50,740 nt of DNA. Source: Herpetosiphonaceae bacterium. GTDB taxonomy: Bacteria; Chloroflexota; Chloroflexia; Chloroflexales; Herpetosiphonaceae. Each line of letters begins with the position of its first letter. Positions within the stretch are counted from its first letter, which is position 1. The stretch is taken from assembly GCA_013538855.1 (NCBI GenBank), contig JABXJS010000067.1, positions 1-50,740 on the forward strand, read 5' to 3'. Of the stretch, positions 41,616 to 50,559 are shown one piece after another. The notes beneath the pieces were generated by a model that made no database searches, was not told the origin of the DNA, and saw only the letters and a program-made list of their open reading frames with translations. Both the position numbers and the translations under genes were made by a program.

Positions 41616-44156
41616 TTAGATCCGAAAGCGCCGCTTGAGCAGCGGATGCAGCGTCTGTCTGAGGAAGGTGCGCCAGCCAGCCTGGCCTGCTAGCGGATCG
41701 CTGGCGCACACAGCATTTGGCAGCGTGAGCGCATCGCTAGCGATATCGACGACAATCTGCTCTGGCGGGCCAAGCAGGAGCGCCTCGATCGATTGCTCGG
41801 CGGTGCTATTTGGCTCGAAGGCTGCATCGAGCACGAGCTGCTCATCAATGCGATAGCTCACCGGGTACACCTGGTTGCCATCATCGTAGCTTGGTGGCAG
41901 AAAGACCTGCACATGGCAGCTTTGGCCAAGCTCAGGACTCCAGATGTTGGCAAGAATCAACATTGAGCCGACATTGGGCTGCTGCTCAAGCCACTCCAAC
42001 GGCAGTGCGCTAGGATCGGCTTGCAGCTCTGTTGGCTGGCGGGACTGCTGGGCCAAGAGCACGAGTGAGCGCCCGGCGAGTGGGTAGGTGTGGTCATCAA
42101 ACAGATGTGGATCGGCGGTTGACTGGGATGTATCAAGCAGCACGTGCCACGCCTGCTGCGGCTGAATAGTTGGCAGGACGAAAGGAATCTGCTGATGATC
42201 GGCGTTCATCAGCAGCAGCAAGACATCATCGCTAACCGGGTTACCCTCGGCGTCTAGCTCCTCCATGCACAGACCATTGAGCAGCATGCCGATGCAGCGC
42301 ACAAAGCTGTAATCCCACTCATCATCGCTCATCATCTGGCCATCCGGGCGATACCACTCGATGTCCTTGATATCGTGGCCGTGAATTGCGCGGCCCTGAA
42401 AAAAGTAGCGCCGATGCAGCACAGGATGTTGTTTGCGCAGCTGGATGAGGCGCTGCGTCCAATCGAAGAGCGCCTGGCCTTGTGCGGTCCACTGCCAGTC
42501 GAACCAGCTTAGCGGCGTATCTTGGCAGTAGACATTATTGTTGCCCAGCTGGGTGCGATTGCACTCATCGCCGTAGAGCAGCATCGGCACGCCTTGGGAG
42601 AGTAGCAGGGTGGCTAAAAAGTTACGCTGCTGTTGGGCGCGCAGCGCATTGACGTGCGGATCAGCGGTTGCGCCCTCGATGCCACAGTTCCAAGAGTTAT
42701 TGTGGGCTTCGCCATCGGTGTTGTTGTGGCCATTGGCCTGATTATGCTTATGATTATAGCTGACCAGATCGTGCAGCGTGAAGCCGTCGTGAGCGGTGAC
42801 AAAGTTGATGCTCGCATACGGGCTGCGGCCGGTGTTCTGATACAAATCGCTTGAGCCGCTCAGGCGATAGGCTAGCTCGGCGACCTGCGACTCGTCGCCT
42901 TTCCAGTAGCGGCGCACAGTATCGCGATAGCGCCCGTTCCACTCGGCCCAGCCGACGGGGAAGTTACCGACCTGATAGCCGCCTGGTCCAACATCCCACG
43001 GCTCGGCGATGAGCTTCACCTGCGAGAGCACCGGATCCTGGTGGATGATATCGAAGAAAGCCGAGAGGCGATCACCCTCGTACAGACCACGGGCGAGGGT
43101 GGCGGCGAGATCGAAGCGAAAGCCATCGACGTGCATCTCAAGCACCCAGTAGCGCAGGCTATCCATCACGAGCTGGAGCGTGCGTGGATGCAGCATATTG
43201 AGCGTGTTGCCGGTGCCGGTGTAGTCGAGATAGTAGCGTGCGTCGGGCATCAGGCGATAGTACGTTGCATTATCGCAGCCCTTCATCGAGAGCGTGGGGC
43301 CAAAGTGATTGCCCTCGGCGGTATGGTTGTAGACGACATCGAGAATCACCTCGATGCCAGCCTTGTGCAAGGTTTTGACCAGCTGCTTGAACTCCTGCAC
43401 TGTCTGATGCGGTGATTGCGAGCTGCTGTAGCGTGGCTCGGGAGCGAAGTAGCAAAGGGTATTGTAGCCCCAATAATTGCGCATCCCCTGCTGGACGAGG
43501 TTATGATCATCGATAAAGGCGTGGATGGGCATCAGCTCAACAGCAGTGATGCCAAGCGCTTGGAGATAGTCGATGACTGGCGGGCTAGCGAGGCCGGCGT
43601 AGGTGCCGCGCAGCTCTGGAGGTATCCCCGGATGCTGAGCGGTCATGCCCTTAACGTGCAGCTCATAGATGATTGAGTCGTGGAGCGAATAATTGAGCGG
43701 CGCATCGTCCTCCCAGTCGAAGTCAGGGTCGATAACGACACAGCGGGGCAGATAGGGCGCGCTATCGAGCCGATTGAAGCTAAGATCGGCGTCGGGATCG
43801 CCGAGGCGATAGCCGAAGAGGGCATCGTCCCAGCTGAGCTGGCCGACGAGGGCTTTCGCGTAAGGATCGAGCAAGAGCTTATGGGGGTTGAAGCGATGGC
43901 CGTAGTTTGGAGCGTAGGGGCCATCGACGCGATAGGCATAGGTTTGGCCAGGCTTGAGACCGGCGATATAGCCGTGCCATACAAAGTCGGTGTACTCGGT
44001 AAGGCTGACGCGGATGCTTTCGCGCGGATCGGTAGGATGTTCGAAGAGGCACAGCTCGACGGCGGTGGCATGTTCGGAGTAGAGCGCGAAGTTTACGCCA
44101 GCGCCATCCCAGGTTGCACCGAGGGGGTATGGGACGCCAGGTTGTAAGGATACCAT
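41616..44156 (-). CDS. glgX: Glycogen debranching enzyme GlgX with extra C-terminal domain
   Basis: The 846-residue product matches GlgX-type isoamylase (GH13). An N-terminal CBM48-like part ([22 protein letters not shown]) precedes the catalytic barrel. Likely residues are the nucleophile Asp in [15 protein letters not shown] (about 350), acid/base Glu in LIAEPWD (about 383) and Asp in FVTAHDGF (about 454). It cuts alpha-1,6 branches of glycogen. The protein extends about 130 residues beyond usual GlgX. The extra tail contains [12 protein letters not shown] and a terminal [16 protein letters not shown], echoing Esterase_D/Fes-type proteins, but no GxSxG is visible. Confidence 0.95.
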   Translation of the reverse strand: MVSLQPGVPYPLGATWDGAGVNFALYSEHATAVELCLFEHPTDPRESIRVSLTEYTDFVWHGYIAGLKPGQTYAYRVDGPYAPNYGHRFNPHKLLLDPYAKALVGQLSWDDALFGYRLGDPDADLSFNRLDSAPYLPRCVVIDPDFDWEDDAPLNYSLHDSIIYELHVKGMTAQHPGIPPELRGTYAGLASPPVIDYLQALGITAVELMPIHAFIDDHNLVQQGMRNYWGYNTLCYFAPEPRYSSSQSPHQTVQEFKQLVKTLHKAGIEVILDVVYNHTAEGNHFGPTLSMKGCDNATYYRLMPDARYYLDYTGTGNTLNMLHPRTLQLVMDSLRYWVLEMHVDGFRFDLAATLARGLYEGDRLSAFFDIIHQDPVLSQVKLIAEPWDVGPGGYQVGNFPVGWAEWNGRYRDTVRRYWKGDESQVAELAYRLSGSSDLYQNTGRSPYASINFVTAHDGFTLHDLVSYNHKHNQANGHNNTDGEAHNNSWNCGIEGATADPHVNALRAQQQRNFLATLLLSQGVPMLLYGDECNRTQLGNNNVYCQDTPLSWFDWQWTAQGQALFDWTQRLIQLRKQHPVLHRRYFFQGRAIHGHDIKDIEWYRPDGQMMSDDEWDYSFVRCIGMLLNGLCMEELDAEGNPVSDDVLLLLMNADHQQIPFVLPTIQPQQAWHVLLDTSQSTADPHLFDDHTYPLAGRSLVLLAQQSRQPTELQADPSALPLEWLEQQPNVGSMLILANIWSPELGQSCHVQVFLPPSYDDGNQVYPVSYRIDEQLVLDAAFEPNSTAEQSIEALLLGPPEQIVVDIASDALTLPNAVCASDPLAGQAGWRTFLRQTLHPLLKRRFRI

Positions 44157-44248
44157 GAAAAAGACCTCTCATAGAGACACAGGTGGTCTCCTAAGCCAGC
44201 AGTATGTGGATGTAGCAATTGGAGTGCCAAGCAGCAGCAGAGAGGCAC

Positions 44249-44715
44249 AAAAAACCGCCGGTAGTTGCGCGGGGCAACTGGCGGTGGGGCAAAAGAATAA
44301 GCCCGGGTGATACAACCATACCAGCTTCAACACATACCAAGTAAACAAGCAGCTAGGTATCTGTGTATCGTCCGCGGCTGCCTGCCGCAGGGACACTGCG
44401 CAGGGGCTGGGCGTCGATACAACCCTCCCATTGCGGACCCTGCATGCTTTTGGTCTCGGTCAACGGGGGTCAGATATCGGCCTCACTCACACCAGAGCAT
44501 CGGGTGATTCATCGTCGTCGGTCAGTCACCGCACGCCCGTGTCACCAGGATGTCTTGGTTCACCTCCTCAACGAAACTAAAGATCCGTCTTTCCTTGAAC
44601 GTACGTCCAGCGCCACAGGCCAATCCTGTAGCTCATACCAACTGGCGCTAGTGAGTGAGGTTTTTGCTGCTTGTTTAGGTGCTGGGTTTTGTTGGTTGTA
44701 TCACCAACGGGCTAC
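44249..44715 (-). ncRNA. Candidate long structured RNA, class not recognised
   Basis: A predicted transcript of about 470 nt starts near 44715 and ends at a hairpin plus T6 near 44249. Its 5' and 3' parts pair by an AGCCCG-UU-GGUGAUACAACC strand (44694-44713) with 44300-44317: 18 base pairs with a 2-nt bulge. Inside, CCTCACTCAC (44651-44660) pairs perfectly with 44481-44490. Further stems are AGCGCCA (44609-44615/44643-44649), GTTCA (44558-44562/44596-44600), AAAGA hairpin (44579-44592), and GGTGA (44503-44507/44526-44530). RNase P and tmRNA signatures were not found. It may be an independent RNA or a leader of glgX. Confidence 0.6.
44255..44284 (-). terminator. Terminator at end of candidate RNA
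   Basis: On the minus strand CCGCCAGTTGC and GCAACTACCGGCGG form a stem (with a small bulge) around CCCGC, followed by six T residues (44249-44254). This fits Rho-independent termination or attenuation before glgX. Confidence 0.75.
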
Positions 44716-44721
44716 GCTGTT

Positions 44722-44750
44722 AATATAAATCTGCGAGCGTCGATAGTCAA
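44722..44750 (-). promoter_or_regulatory. Promoter of candidate RNA
   Basis: TTGACT (44745-44750) and TATATT (44722-44727) on the minus strand are 17 bases apart. The first nucleotides of the strong terminal helix begin only a few bases downstream of the predicted start. Confidence 0.7.
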
Positions 44751-44861
44751 GACATAGATCGTTGTTTGACGATGCTACCTTAAGATTTTTTATTTATCGC
44801 TTTAGAAAGCCCTGCTGAAACACATGGTCGTCAAACGATTAACCATGCCGCTCCAGGGGGG

Positions 44862-45665
44862 CTACGGATGCGATGAGGGATTCTTATCGGTGGTGCTTGC
44901 ACGTGGCTGTACGTGGCGATACTGGCCGGTGAGCGCATTCCAGCGAATCTTGAGCACATCAACCAAGTTGCGCCAGGAGTCGCGCACGGTGCTGACCTTG
45001 GTCTCTTCGCCGTAGCGCCAGAGGACGGGCACCTCGGCGATGTGGTAGCCACGGCGTAGCGCTAGGTATAGCACCTCAACATCGAAGGCGGTAACGGCGG
45101 CACCTTTAGGCGCAGCAGTTGTGTCGGTGTACAGGCGCAGCGCCTGAAATAAATCTTGTGCGGCCTCGGCGGTAAACACCTTGAACCCGCACTGGGTATC
45201 TTGAAAGCTGCCGACAGCGAGCAGGCGAACGATGAGGTTAAAGACGCGGCCCATAAAGTGGCGCAGCGGCGGCTCGTCGATGCGCTGCGCGCCTGCGCCC
45301 TCGCGCGAGGCGATCGCCACATCGGCACCATGGGAGAGCGCCTGCTCCAGCTTCGACCACTCGACAAGGGGCACGGCGAGGTCGGCGTCGGAGAAGAGCA
45401 CGAACTGACCAGTGGCAGCGAGCATACCCGTGCGCACAGCATAGCCTTTGCCGCGGTGCGGATTGCGGATGACACGAGCGCTTGGCTCGGCGGCGAGCGT
45501 CTGCTCGGCCTCGGTGGCGGTGGCATCGTCGCTGCCATCATCGACGACGATCAGCTCCCAATCCCATGGCTGCTGATGGAGGAAATCAAGCGTTTGGGTG
45601 AGCGTTTGCGGCAGGCGGCGTGCCTCGTTGTAGGCCGGAATGACAATTGACAAATATGGTTTCAC
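44862..45665 (-). CDS. Dolichyl-phosphate-type GT2 glycosyltransferase
   Basis: The 267-residue product is a GT2 enzyme of the dolichyl-phosphate glucosyl/mannosyltransferase (ALG5-like) type. Motifs are LSIVIPAYNEARRLPQTL, VVDDGSDDATA, VLFSDADLAVP, and TQCGFKVFTAEAAQDLFQ. Such enzymes make polyprenyl-phosphate-sugar donors. The GTG at 45663-45665 overlaps the upstream stop by 4 bases (GTGA) and has AAGGAG upstream. It is the last gene of a three-gene minus-strand set with an rfbD-like gene and a GT2 enzyme. Confidence 0.92.
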   Translation of the reverse strand: MKPYLSIVIPAYNEARRLPQTLTQTLDFLHQQPWDWELIVVDDGSDDATATEAEQTLAAEPSARVIRNPHRGKGYAVRTGMLAATGQFVLFSDADLAVPLVEWSKLEQALSHGADVAIASREGAGAQRIDEPPLRHFMGRVFNLIVRLLAVGSFQDTQCGFKVFTAEAAQDLFQALRLYTDTTAAPKGAAVTAFDVEVLYLALRRGYHIAEVPVLWRYGEETKVSTVRDSWRNLVDVLKIRWNALTGQYRHVQPRASTTDKNPSSHP

Positions 45666-46627
45666 GCAGGTCTCCTTGTCCAATCGTCGCCCAGCCAGGG
45701 AGCGAGATTCTGATGGTCAGTTGGGCTGAACTGCCGTTGTCGCCACACAGCAGGCAGGCGGCGAACGCCGGCCCACTGGCCGCGCAGGCGTGCGCGTGCA
45801 GCAGCTCCCCGAATGTGGCGGATGGCGGCCCAAGCGATTTTGAGCTGGGCGGCCATGAAGCGCGGCAGTGAGCGCCACAGCAGCGGCATAGGCATATTTT
45901 TGGCCCAGACCAGAATGAAGTTGCGTCCGCAGTAGTAGCTGGCGAGCACGCCACCGCCAGTGGCGCTGAGCTTATGGTAGACGATGGCTTGGGGCACAAA
46001 GAGCGTGCGCCAGCCGGCCCGGCGGGCGCGTAGATTCAAGTCAACATCCTCACAGTACATCACCAGCTGGGGATCGAAGACGGCCCCGGTCTGATCGGCG
46101 AGGGCTTGCAGCGTCTCGCGGCGGTAAGCAGCGGCTCCAGCACAGGCACCGAAGATCTCGCTGACAACATCGAACTGGCCGCGATCCTGCTGCCAGACGC
46201 CCCGGCTGAAGGGGACGCCATCCCAAGCGTAGCCATCGCCAGCCGAGTGCAGGTGATCGCGCTGATCGAAGAGGCAGAGCTTCGACGCAGCGACGGCGTA
46301 GCTCGGATACTGCTCTAGTGCGCCGACAAGCTGCTCTAGCCAGGTGGGGGCTGGCTCGGTGTCGTTGTTGAGCAGCACCACGAACGGGGCGGCGGTGGCG
46401 CGTATCCCCAGATTGACCGCCTGCACGAAGCCACCATTGTGTGGTGCGACGACGAGCTGCACCTCGGGGTAGTGCGTGCGAATGAGGGCGGCGGAGTCGT
46501 CCGTTGAGGCATCATCGACGACAGTGATGCGGAAATCGCGGCGCGTCTGTGCGCGTAGTGCTGCAAGGCAGGCGGGCAGCAGCTGTGCTCCATTGTAGTT
46601 GGGGATGATGACATCGATTGTAGTCAT
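45662..46627 (-). CDS. GT2-family glycosyltransferase
   Basis: The 321-residue product is a GT2 (GT-A) transferase. Motifs are IDVIIPNYNGAQLLPACL, TVVDDASTDDSAAL, LLNNDTEPAPTWL and CEDVDLNLRARRAGW. The C-terminal third is basic and includes a possible amphipathic membrane contact (MPLLWRSLPRFMAAQLKIAW). The ATG at 46625-46627 overlaps the upstream stop by 4 bases. A start 16 codons earlier is rejected. It probably adds a sugar to a lipid-linked glycan with its neighbours. Confidence 0.92.
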   Translation of the reverse strand: MTTIDVIIPNYNGAQLLPACLAALRAQTRRDFRITVVDDASTDDSAALIRTHYPEVQLVVAPHNGGFVQAVNLGIRATAAPFVVLLNNDTEPAPTWLEQLVGALEQYPSYAVAASKLCLFDQRDHLHSAGDGYAWDGVPFSRGVWQQDRGQFDVVSEIFGACAGAAAYRRETLQALADQTGAVFDPQLVMYCEDVDLNLRARRAGWRTLFVPQAIVYHKLSATGGGVLASYYCGRNFILVWAKNMPMPLLWRSLPRFMAAQLKIAWAAIRHIRGAAARARLRGQWAGVRRLPAVWRQRQFSPTDHQNLAPWLGDDWTRRPA

Positions 46628-47472
46628 TGATCCGGGTCCATCGACTGAACGAAGGCGGTCACGGCATCCTGCCATGGGCGCAGCTCGATGCCGAGCGCGG
46701 CAGCGGCGGAGTTGTGCAGCGGCGTCCAGGCGGGCGGCGTGCTTGGCCGTGAGAACTCGGCGAGTGCGATTGGCTCAATGGGCACATCGATGCCCAGGGC
46801 CTGCAAGCTCGCGCGGGCCAGCTCGTAGCGCGAGCAGTGGCCGCTATTGACGATGTGATAGATGCCAGGGATGCCATGCTCGACGAGCTGGCGCACGGCG
46901 CTGGCGGCATCGCGGGCATAGGTGGGGCTGCCGACCTCGTCGGTGACAACGCGCAGCGGATCGCGGCTTAGGCTGCGCTCGCGGCCGAGGCGCACCATGG
47001 TGCGCACAAAGTTGCGCGGGCCGCCGAACAGCCAGGCCACACGCACGATATAGGCGTGTGGAGCGTGCTGCAGCACCGCCTGCTCACCGCCCCACTTCGA
47101 GCGCCCATAGGCATTGATTGGATCGGGCTGATCGTACTCCCGATAGGGCTGGGTCGCGCGGCCGTTGAACACCTCGTTGGTGCTGATGTACACCAGTGGC
47201 ACATCGAGCGCCTGGCAGGCGAGGGCGACATACTTTGGCCCGAGCGTATTGACGCGATAGGCGCGCTCAGGATCGAGCGTGCATCCATCGACGTTGGTAT
47301 AGGCACCTGGCAGCAGCACCAAGTCTGGCCGCAGCTCGCGGACAGTATTAATAATGGCAGGGCTGCTTAAGTCGCATGCCTGCGAGGATGGCAAGAGCAG
47401 ATCGTCGGCGGCCCACTCGTGCGCCAAGGCGCGGCCCAACTGCCCACTGCCACCAATGATCAAAACACGCAT
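46624..47472 (-). CDS. rfbD: dTDP-4-dehydrorhamnose reductase-like (RmlD family)
   Basis: The 282-residue product is an RmlD/SDR-type reductase. It has GGSGQLGRALAHE at the N-terminus, PGAYTNVDGCTLDPERAYRVNT, VYISTNEVFNG and the catalytic Y-x3-K in NAYGRSKWGGE. RmlD makes dTDP-L-rhamnose, a common surface-glycan sugar; the other rml genes are not in the window. An SD-like AAGGAGA lies upstream. It heads the three-gene set and is divergent from the UbiA-family gene. Confidence 0.92.
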   Translation of the reverse strand: MRVLIIGGSGQLGRALAHEWAADDLLLPSSQACDLSSPAIINTVRELRPDLVLLPGAYTNVDGCTLDPERAYRVNTLGPKYVALACQALDVPLVYISTNEVFNGRATQPYREYDQPDPINAYGRSKWGGEQAVLQHAPHAYIVRVAWLFGGPRNFVRTMVRLGRERSLSRDPLRVVTDEVGSPTYARDAASAVRQLVEHGIPGIYHIVNSGHCSRYELARASLQALGIDVPIEPIALAEFSRPSTPPAWTPLHNSAAAALGIELRPWQDAVTAFVQSMDPDQ

Positions 47473-47544
47473 GAGGTTCTCCTTTCGCCCGACGAATAGT
47501 AGGGCATCGCCGCATTTTCGTCAATGAATCCGTCGCGCGCAGGT

Positions 47545-47573
47545 TTGACGCTGTAGAAGGCATCAAGTAGAAT
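47545..47573 (+). promoter_or_regulatory. Candidate promoter of UbiA-family gene
   Basis: TTGACG (47545-47550) and TAGAAT (47568-47573) are 17 bases apart, about 42 bases before the GTG start. Confidence 0.65.
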
Positions 47574-47614
47574 CAGTGGGCTAGCATATCCGTTGATATG
47601 CAAGGAGATCAATC

Positions 47615-48547
47615 GTGGACCAAACGTTTCAAGTTGCAACACCGCGTCTCGCGACGCTGCCAAAATATTTATTGCTGGCAATGCGGCCTAAGCAATGGGT
47701 GAAAAACGTATTTGTTTTTGCTGGCATCATGTTCGCCAATGATCTGCTGCTGACCCAGCCTGCCAGCATTGTGCGCGTTGTGGCCACTTTCCTGCTGTGG
47801 TGTCTCGTGGCCAGCTCGATCTACTTAATTAATGATCTGGTGGATATCGAGAAGGATCGTCAGCATCCTAAGAAGCGCTATCGGCCGCTGGCGAGCGGCC
47901 ATCTGGCCCCTAGCGCGGCGGTGACAGCTACGGTCATCTTTCTGGGCATTGGCCTACCGCTGGCCTGGATGCTCAATCGCTACCTGGGTATTATCTTGTC
48001 GGTGTATGTGCTGATGCAGCTGGCCTACTCGTTTCGGCTGAAGCATGTGGTTATCCTCGATGTGTTCATCATTGCGGCAGGGTTTGTGTTTCGCACGGTC
48101 TCTGGCGCGGTGGTACTCCAGATCTCGATCTCGCACTGGCTGCTGATCTGCTCGGGGCTGCTATCGCTGTTCTTGGCGCTGGCCAAGCGGCGGCACGAGC
48201 TGGTGCTGCTGGAGGCTGGCTCGGGCAGCCATCGGCGGGTGCTCGATGACTACTCGACCGAGCTGGTGCAGGAGATGATCTCCATTGTCACGGCAAGCAC
48301 GATCATCGCCTATATTTTGTACACGATGAACCCGACCAACCCGCACATCCCCACGCGCCCATTTCCGCTGCTGCTGATCACGGTGCCCTTTGTTGTCTAT
48401 GCGATCTTTCGCTACTTATACCTGGTGTATAAGAAGGACGAGGGCGGCAGCACCGAGGAGCTGCTGCTGAAAGATTGGCCCATGCTGATCAATGTGCTGC
48501 TCTGGGCGGCAACGGTGGTTGCGATTGTGTTTATCTATCGCGCCTAG
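47615..48547 (+). CDS. UbiA-family prenyltransferase (decaprenyl-phosphate phosphoribosyltransferase-like)
   Basis: The 310-residue product is a polytopic UbiA-superfamily enzyme. The first Asp motif is NDLVDIEKD and the second region YSFRLKHVVILDVFII. The opening MRPKQWVKNVFVFAGI and AKRRHELVLLE near the second half are typical of the decaprenyl-phosphate phosphoribosyltransferase branch. That enzyme starts arabinose-donor synthesis for cell-wall glycans in actinobacteria. The GTG has AAGGAG upstream. A terminator follows. The exact donor is not certain. Confidence 0.9.
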   Translation: MDQTFQVATPRLATLPKYLLLAMRPKQWVKNVFVFAGIMFANDLLLTQPASIVRVVATFLLWCLVASSIYLINDLVDIEKDRQHPKKRYRPLASGHLAPSAAVTATVIFLGIGLPLAWMLNRYLGIILSVYVLMQLAYSFRLKHVVILDVFIIAAGFVFRTVSGAVVLQISISHWLLICSGLLSLFLALAKRRHELVLLEAGSGSHRRVLDDYSTELVQEMISIVTASTIIAYILYTMNPTNPHIPTRPFPLLLITVPFVVYAIFRYLYLVYKKDEGGSTEELLLKDWPMLINVLLWAATVVAIVFIYRA

Positions 48548-48572
48548 CCCGCCGCGCTGCGCTAAGCGATGA

Positions 48573-48603
48573 GATCACGGCTGCACAGCTGTGGTCTTTT
48601 TTT
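48573..48603 (+). terminator. Rho-independent terminator after UbiA-family gene
   Basis: GATCACGGCTG and CAGCTGTGGTC form an 11-base arm pair (with G-U pairs) and are followed by seven T residues. It lies before the ribosome site of the next gene. Confidence 0.85.
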
Positions 48604-48618
48604 GTGAGGAGCTATCGC

Positions 48619-49608
48619 ATGGACGCCCAGAATATTGTCGCGCTTTTAAGTGCTGACTATGCGCTCGTACCAGTCGCGATTGTCCCGCTGCGGCCGCCTA
48701 CACCCAAGCGGGTAGTGTATCGAATTGTGCTGGCTGATGGCAGCAGCTGGCGCTTGGAGTGGCGCAGCGCTTCGGTGGCTCCGCCGGTCTGGTGCAATGT
48801 GGCAACCCCGCAAGCATGGCTTGAGCGCCAGGCGGCGGCGCTTACGCTGTGTGCCACGTATGGGCTGTCAGCGCCGCGCGTGCAACCAACGCTCCAGGGC
48901 GCAGTGGTGGTGGCTATGCCACTAGGAGCTGCGCTGCTGACCGAGTATGTGGCAGGGCAGCCGCTTGTGCTTGAGCCGAGTGGTGTGCAGCAGCTGGGTG
49001 CTGTGCTCGGTCAGCTGCACCAGCTGCCCGGGACGGCGCTGCCGCCGAGTTGGTGGTCGCCGCTGGCCGCCATAAGCGCGCGGGCGCTAGGCTGGGTGAC
49101 AACGGCGCGGGCGCAGGCGTCCGGCTGGGTGGATCTGCTGGACACATGCGCGGAGGTGCTAGAGGAGGCACAGGCGCTGCCACTGCTTCCGCAGGGCCTG
49201 GTACACGCGGACTGCTGGGCCGACAATGTGATTGCGGCCGCGAGCGGCGGGGTGCAGTTGATCGACTGGGAGTTCGCTGGGAGCGGTAGCGTCGGGCTTG
49301 ATCTGGGCAGCCTGCTTGGTGACTGCTATAGCGTTGATGCCGCTGGACCACAGCTGCGCGTCGATCTGCTTGAGGCGGCACTCGCAGGCTACACTGCCTG
49401 GCGCCGGCTTGATTTGTGTGAGCTAGAGCATCTGCCCACACTGATTCAGTTTGGAGCCGCGTTTCGAAGCGGGCTACGCTTGTTCGCGGCCGGTGCTGAA
49501 CGCCTCTCGGAAAGCTTTGCCCGCGGCATGCAGTGTGAGCGAGATCGGCTGGCGGTGAGTGGGGCAATTGCCGCGTATGCCCAGCAGTGTCTGTGGCAGC
49601 AGCGCTAG
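48619..49608 (+). CDS. APH-fold kinase-like phosphotransferase
   Basis: The 329-residue product has the aminoglycoside-phosphotransferase/choline-kinase fold. The catalytic loop is LVHADCWADNVI (H-x-D-x4-N) and the metal site is LIDWEFAGSGSVGLDLGSLLGD. The N-terminal beta-rich part includes VYRIVLADGSSWRLEWR. It phosphorylates a small metabolite or acts on an antibiotic; which one is not inferable. The ATG with GTGAGGAG upstream is chosen; an upstream in-frame start overlaps the UbiA-family gene and is rejected. Confidence 0.85.
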   Translation: MDAQNIVALLSADYALVPVAIVPLRPPTPKRVVYRIVLADGSSWRLEWRSASVAPPVWCNVATPQAWLERQAAALTLCATYGLSAPRVQPTLQGAVVVAMPLGAALLTEYVAGQPLVLEPSGVQQLGAVLGQLHQLPGTALPPSWWSPLAAISARALGWVTTARAQASGWVDLLDTCAEVLEEAQALPLLPQGLVHADCWADNVIAAASGGVQLIDWEFAGSGSVGLDLGSLLGDCYSVDAAGPQLRVDLLEAALAGYTAWRRLDLCELEHLPTLIQFGAAFRSGLRLFAAGAERLSESFARGMQCERDRLAVSGAIAAYAQQCLWQQR

Positions 49609-49628
49609 CCGCCTCTGCCGCCATGCTG

Positions 49629-49667
49629 CTGCGAGCGCCAGAGCCTCGTTCGCTGTGGCGCTCGCAG
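49629..49667. terminator. Convergent-gene hairpin
   Basis: A perfect 11-base stem (CTGCGAGCGCC at 49629-49639 and its complement at 49657-49667) separates the APH-fold gene from the convergent PRC-barrel gene. No T-tract is obvious, so termination is possible rather than certain. Confidence 0.45.
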
Positions 49668-49779
49668 CGCTGTGGCGCACCACAGTGAACAAGCGTACAC
49701 GCATCTCCTTGCACGGCGAGCAGCGCCACTCGACGGCCGTGCGCTATCCAGCCACTGCTACGGATATCTCCACCTGGTG

Positions 49780-50559
49780 TCATTCGGACTGCTTGGACTG
49801 GGCGGCGTAGTGCTGCTGGAGCTGCTGGGCATACGCGGCCGTAATTGGCTGATGCGGATCGTAAGCAGGGCTAGATTTAATGCTGGCGCGCGTAAGATCA
49901 ACGTCTAGCTCGGCGGTCTCCCAGTGGAAGGCGGTGATCCAGGCTGGCTCGAGCAGCACATGCTTGCCGGGCCACCAGTTGCGCGTGTCGATAACCAGAT
50001 AGTGGATGCGCCATGTGTCCGCGTCGACCAGGAAGTCGCTGACATGGCCGATGGAGCCGTCACGGGCACGCAGGTGATAGCCCTTCACCGTGTGGCTGCT
50101 GCGCAGGTGCGGGTCGCCATGAGCGATCTGCTGGCGCTCGGTCGCTTGCTCCATGGCTTGAACCAGCGGCGGGGCGGGATTGCTCAGCGCGCCGGTGTAC
50201 TGTGGGTAGGGGTTGGTGCCCCAGAGATTGCCGCCGCTCCAGTAGAGCGGATAGCCGTAGAACTGGGCGTACTCCGTCTCCCACTGGCGCGAGACCGGCT
50301 GATTATCGGCAAGCGGGGGACTCTGCTCGATCTGAGATTTAGTGGGGGTGACGGTGATGCTGGGCTGCTCCCAGTTGATTTTTTCGATGGCTGGCGGTGC
50401 GATGAGCACACGGCGACCAAAGAGCCAGCTGCCAGTGTTGATGACGATGTAGCGGATGGTCCACTGGTGATCGTCGAAGAGGAAATCGCGCGCTGAGCCA
50501 GCACTGCTGTCGCTGGCATGGACCGGCGCGCCGTGCAGTGTTTCAAGTGTGTAGAGCAT
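49780..50559 (-). CDS. Double PRC-barrel domain protein
   Basis: The 259-residue product has two PRC-barrel domains. The first is at about residues 5-70 (HGAPVHASDSSAGSARDFLFDDHQWTIRYIVINTGSWLFGRRVLI), the second at about 160-230 (HLRARDGSIGHVSDFLVDADTWRIHYLVIDTRNWWPGKHVLLEP). Each ends in a short strand with W. A polar linker lies between. PRC barrels occur in RimM, photosynthetic reaction-centre H and stress-related proteins. A link to stress or surface structure is possible; no partner is visible. The start has AAGGAGG upstream. Confidence 0.88.
   Translation of the reverse strand: MLYTLETLHGAPVHASDSSAGSARDFLFDDHQWTIRYIVINTGSWLFGRRVLIAPPAIEKINWEQPSITVTPTKSQIEQSPPLADNQPVSRQWETEYAQFYGYPLYWSGGNLWGTNPYPQYTGALSNPAPPLVQAMEQATERQQIAHGDPHLRSSHTVKGYHLRARDGSIGHVSDFLVDADTWRIHYLVIDTRNWWPGKHVLLEPAWITAFHWETAELDVDLTRASIKSSPAYDPHQPITAAYAQQLQQHYAAQSKQSE

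Larger units (their letters stand above)
44157..44861. other. Large intergenic gap upstream of glgX
   Basis: No protein-coding gene is convincing in these 705 bases. On the minus strand they contain a promoter, a candidate structured RNA and a terminator, listed separately. The 93 bases between the terminator and glgX could hold a separate glgX promoter, not identified. Confidence 0.6.

Noticed and set aside
44521-44562. Short leader peptide (GTG start after GAGGAG, ends TGA)
   Set aside because: The Shine-Dalgarno-like bases abut the start codon, and the bases belong to stems of the candidate RNA.
44300-44713. MITE or other element bounded by 18-bp inverted repeats
   Set aside because: No target-site duplication was visible next to the repeats, and a promoter and terminator fit an RNA gene better. 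It remains an open alternative.
44249-44715. RNase P RNA or tmRNA
   Set aside because: The conserved RNase P sequence GAGGAAAGUCC and its partner, and tmRNA end and tag signatures, were not found.
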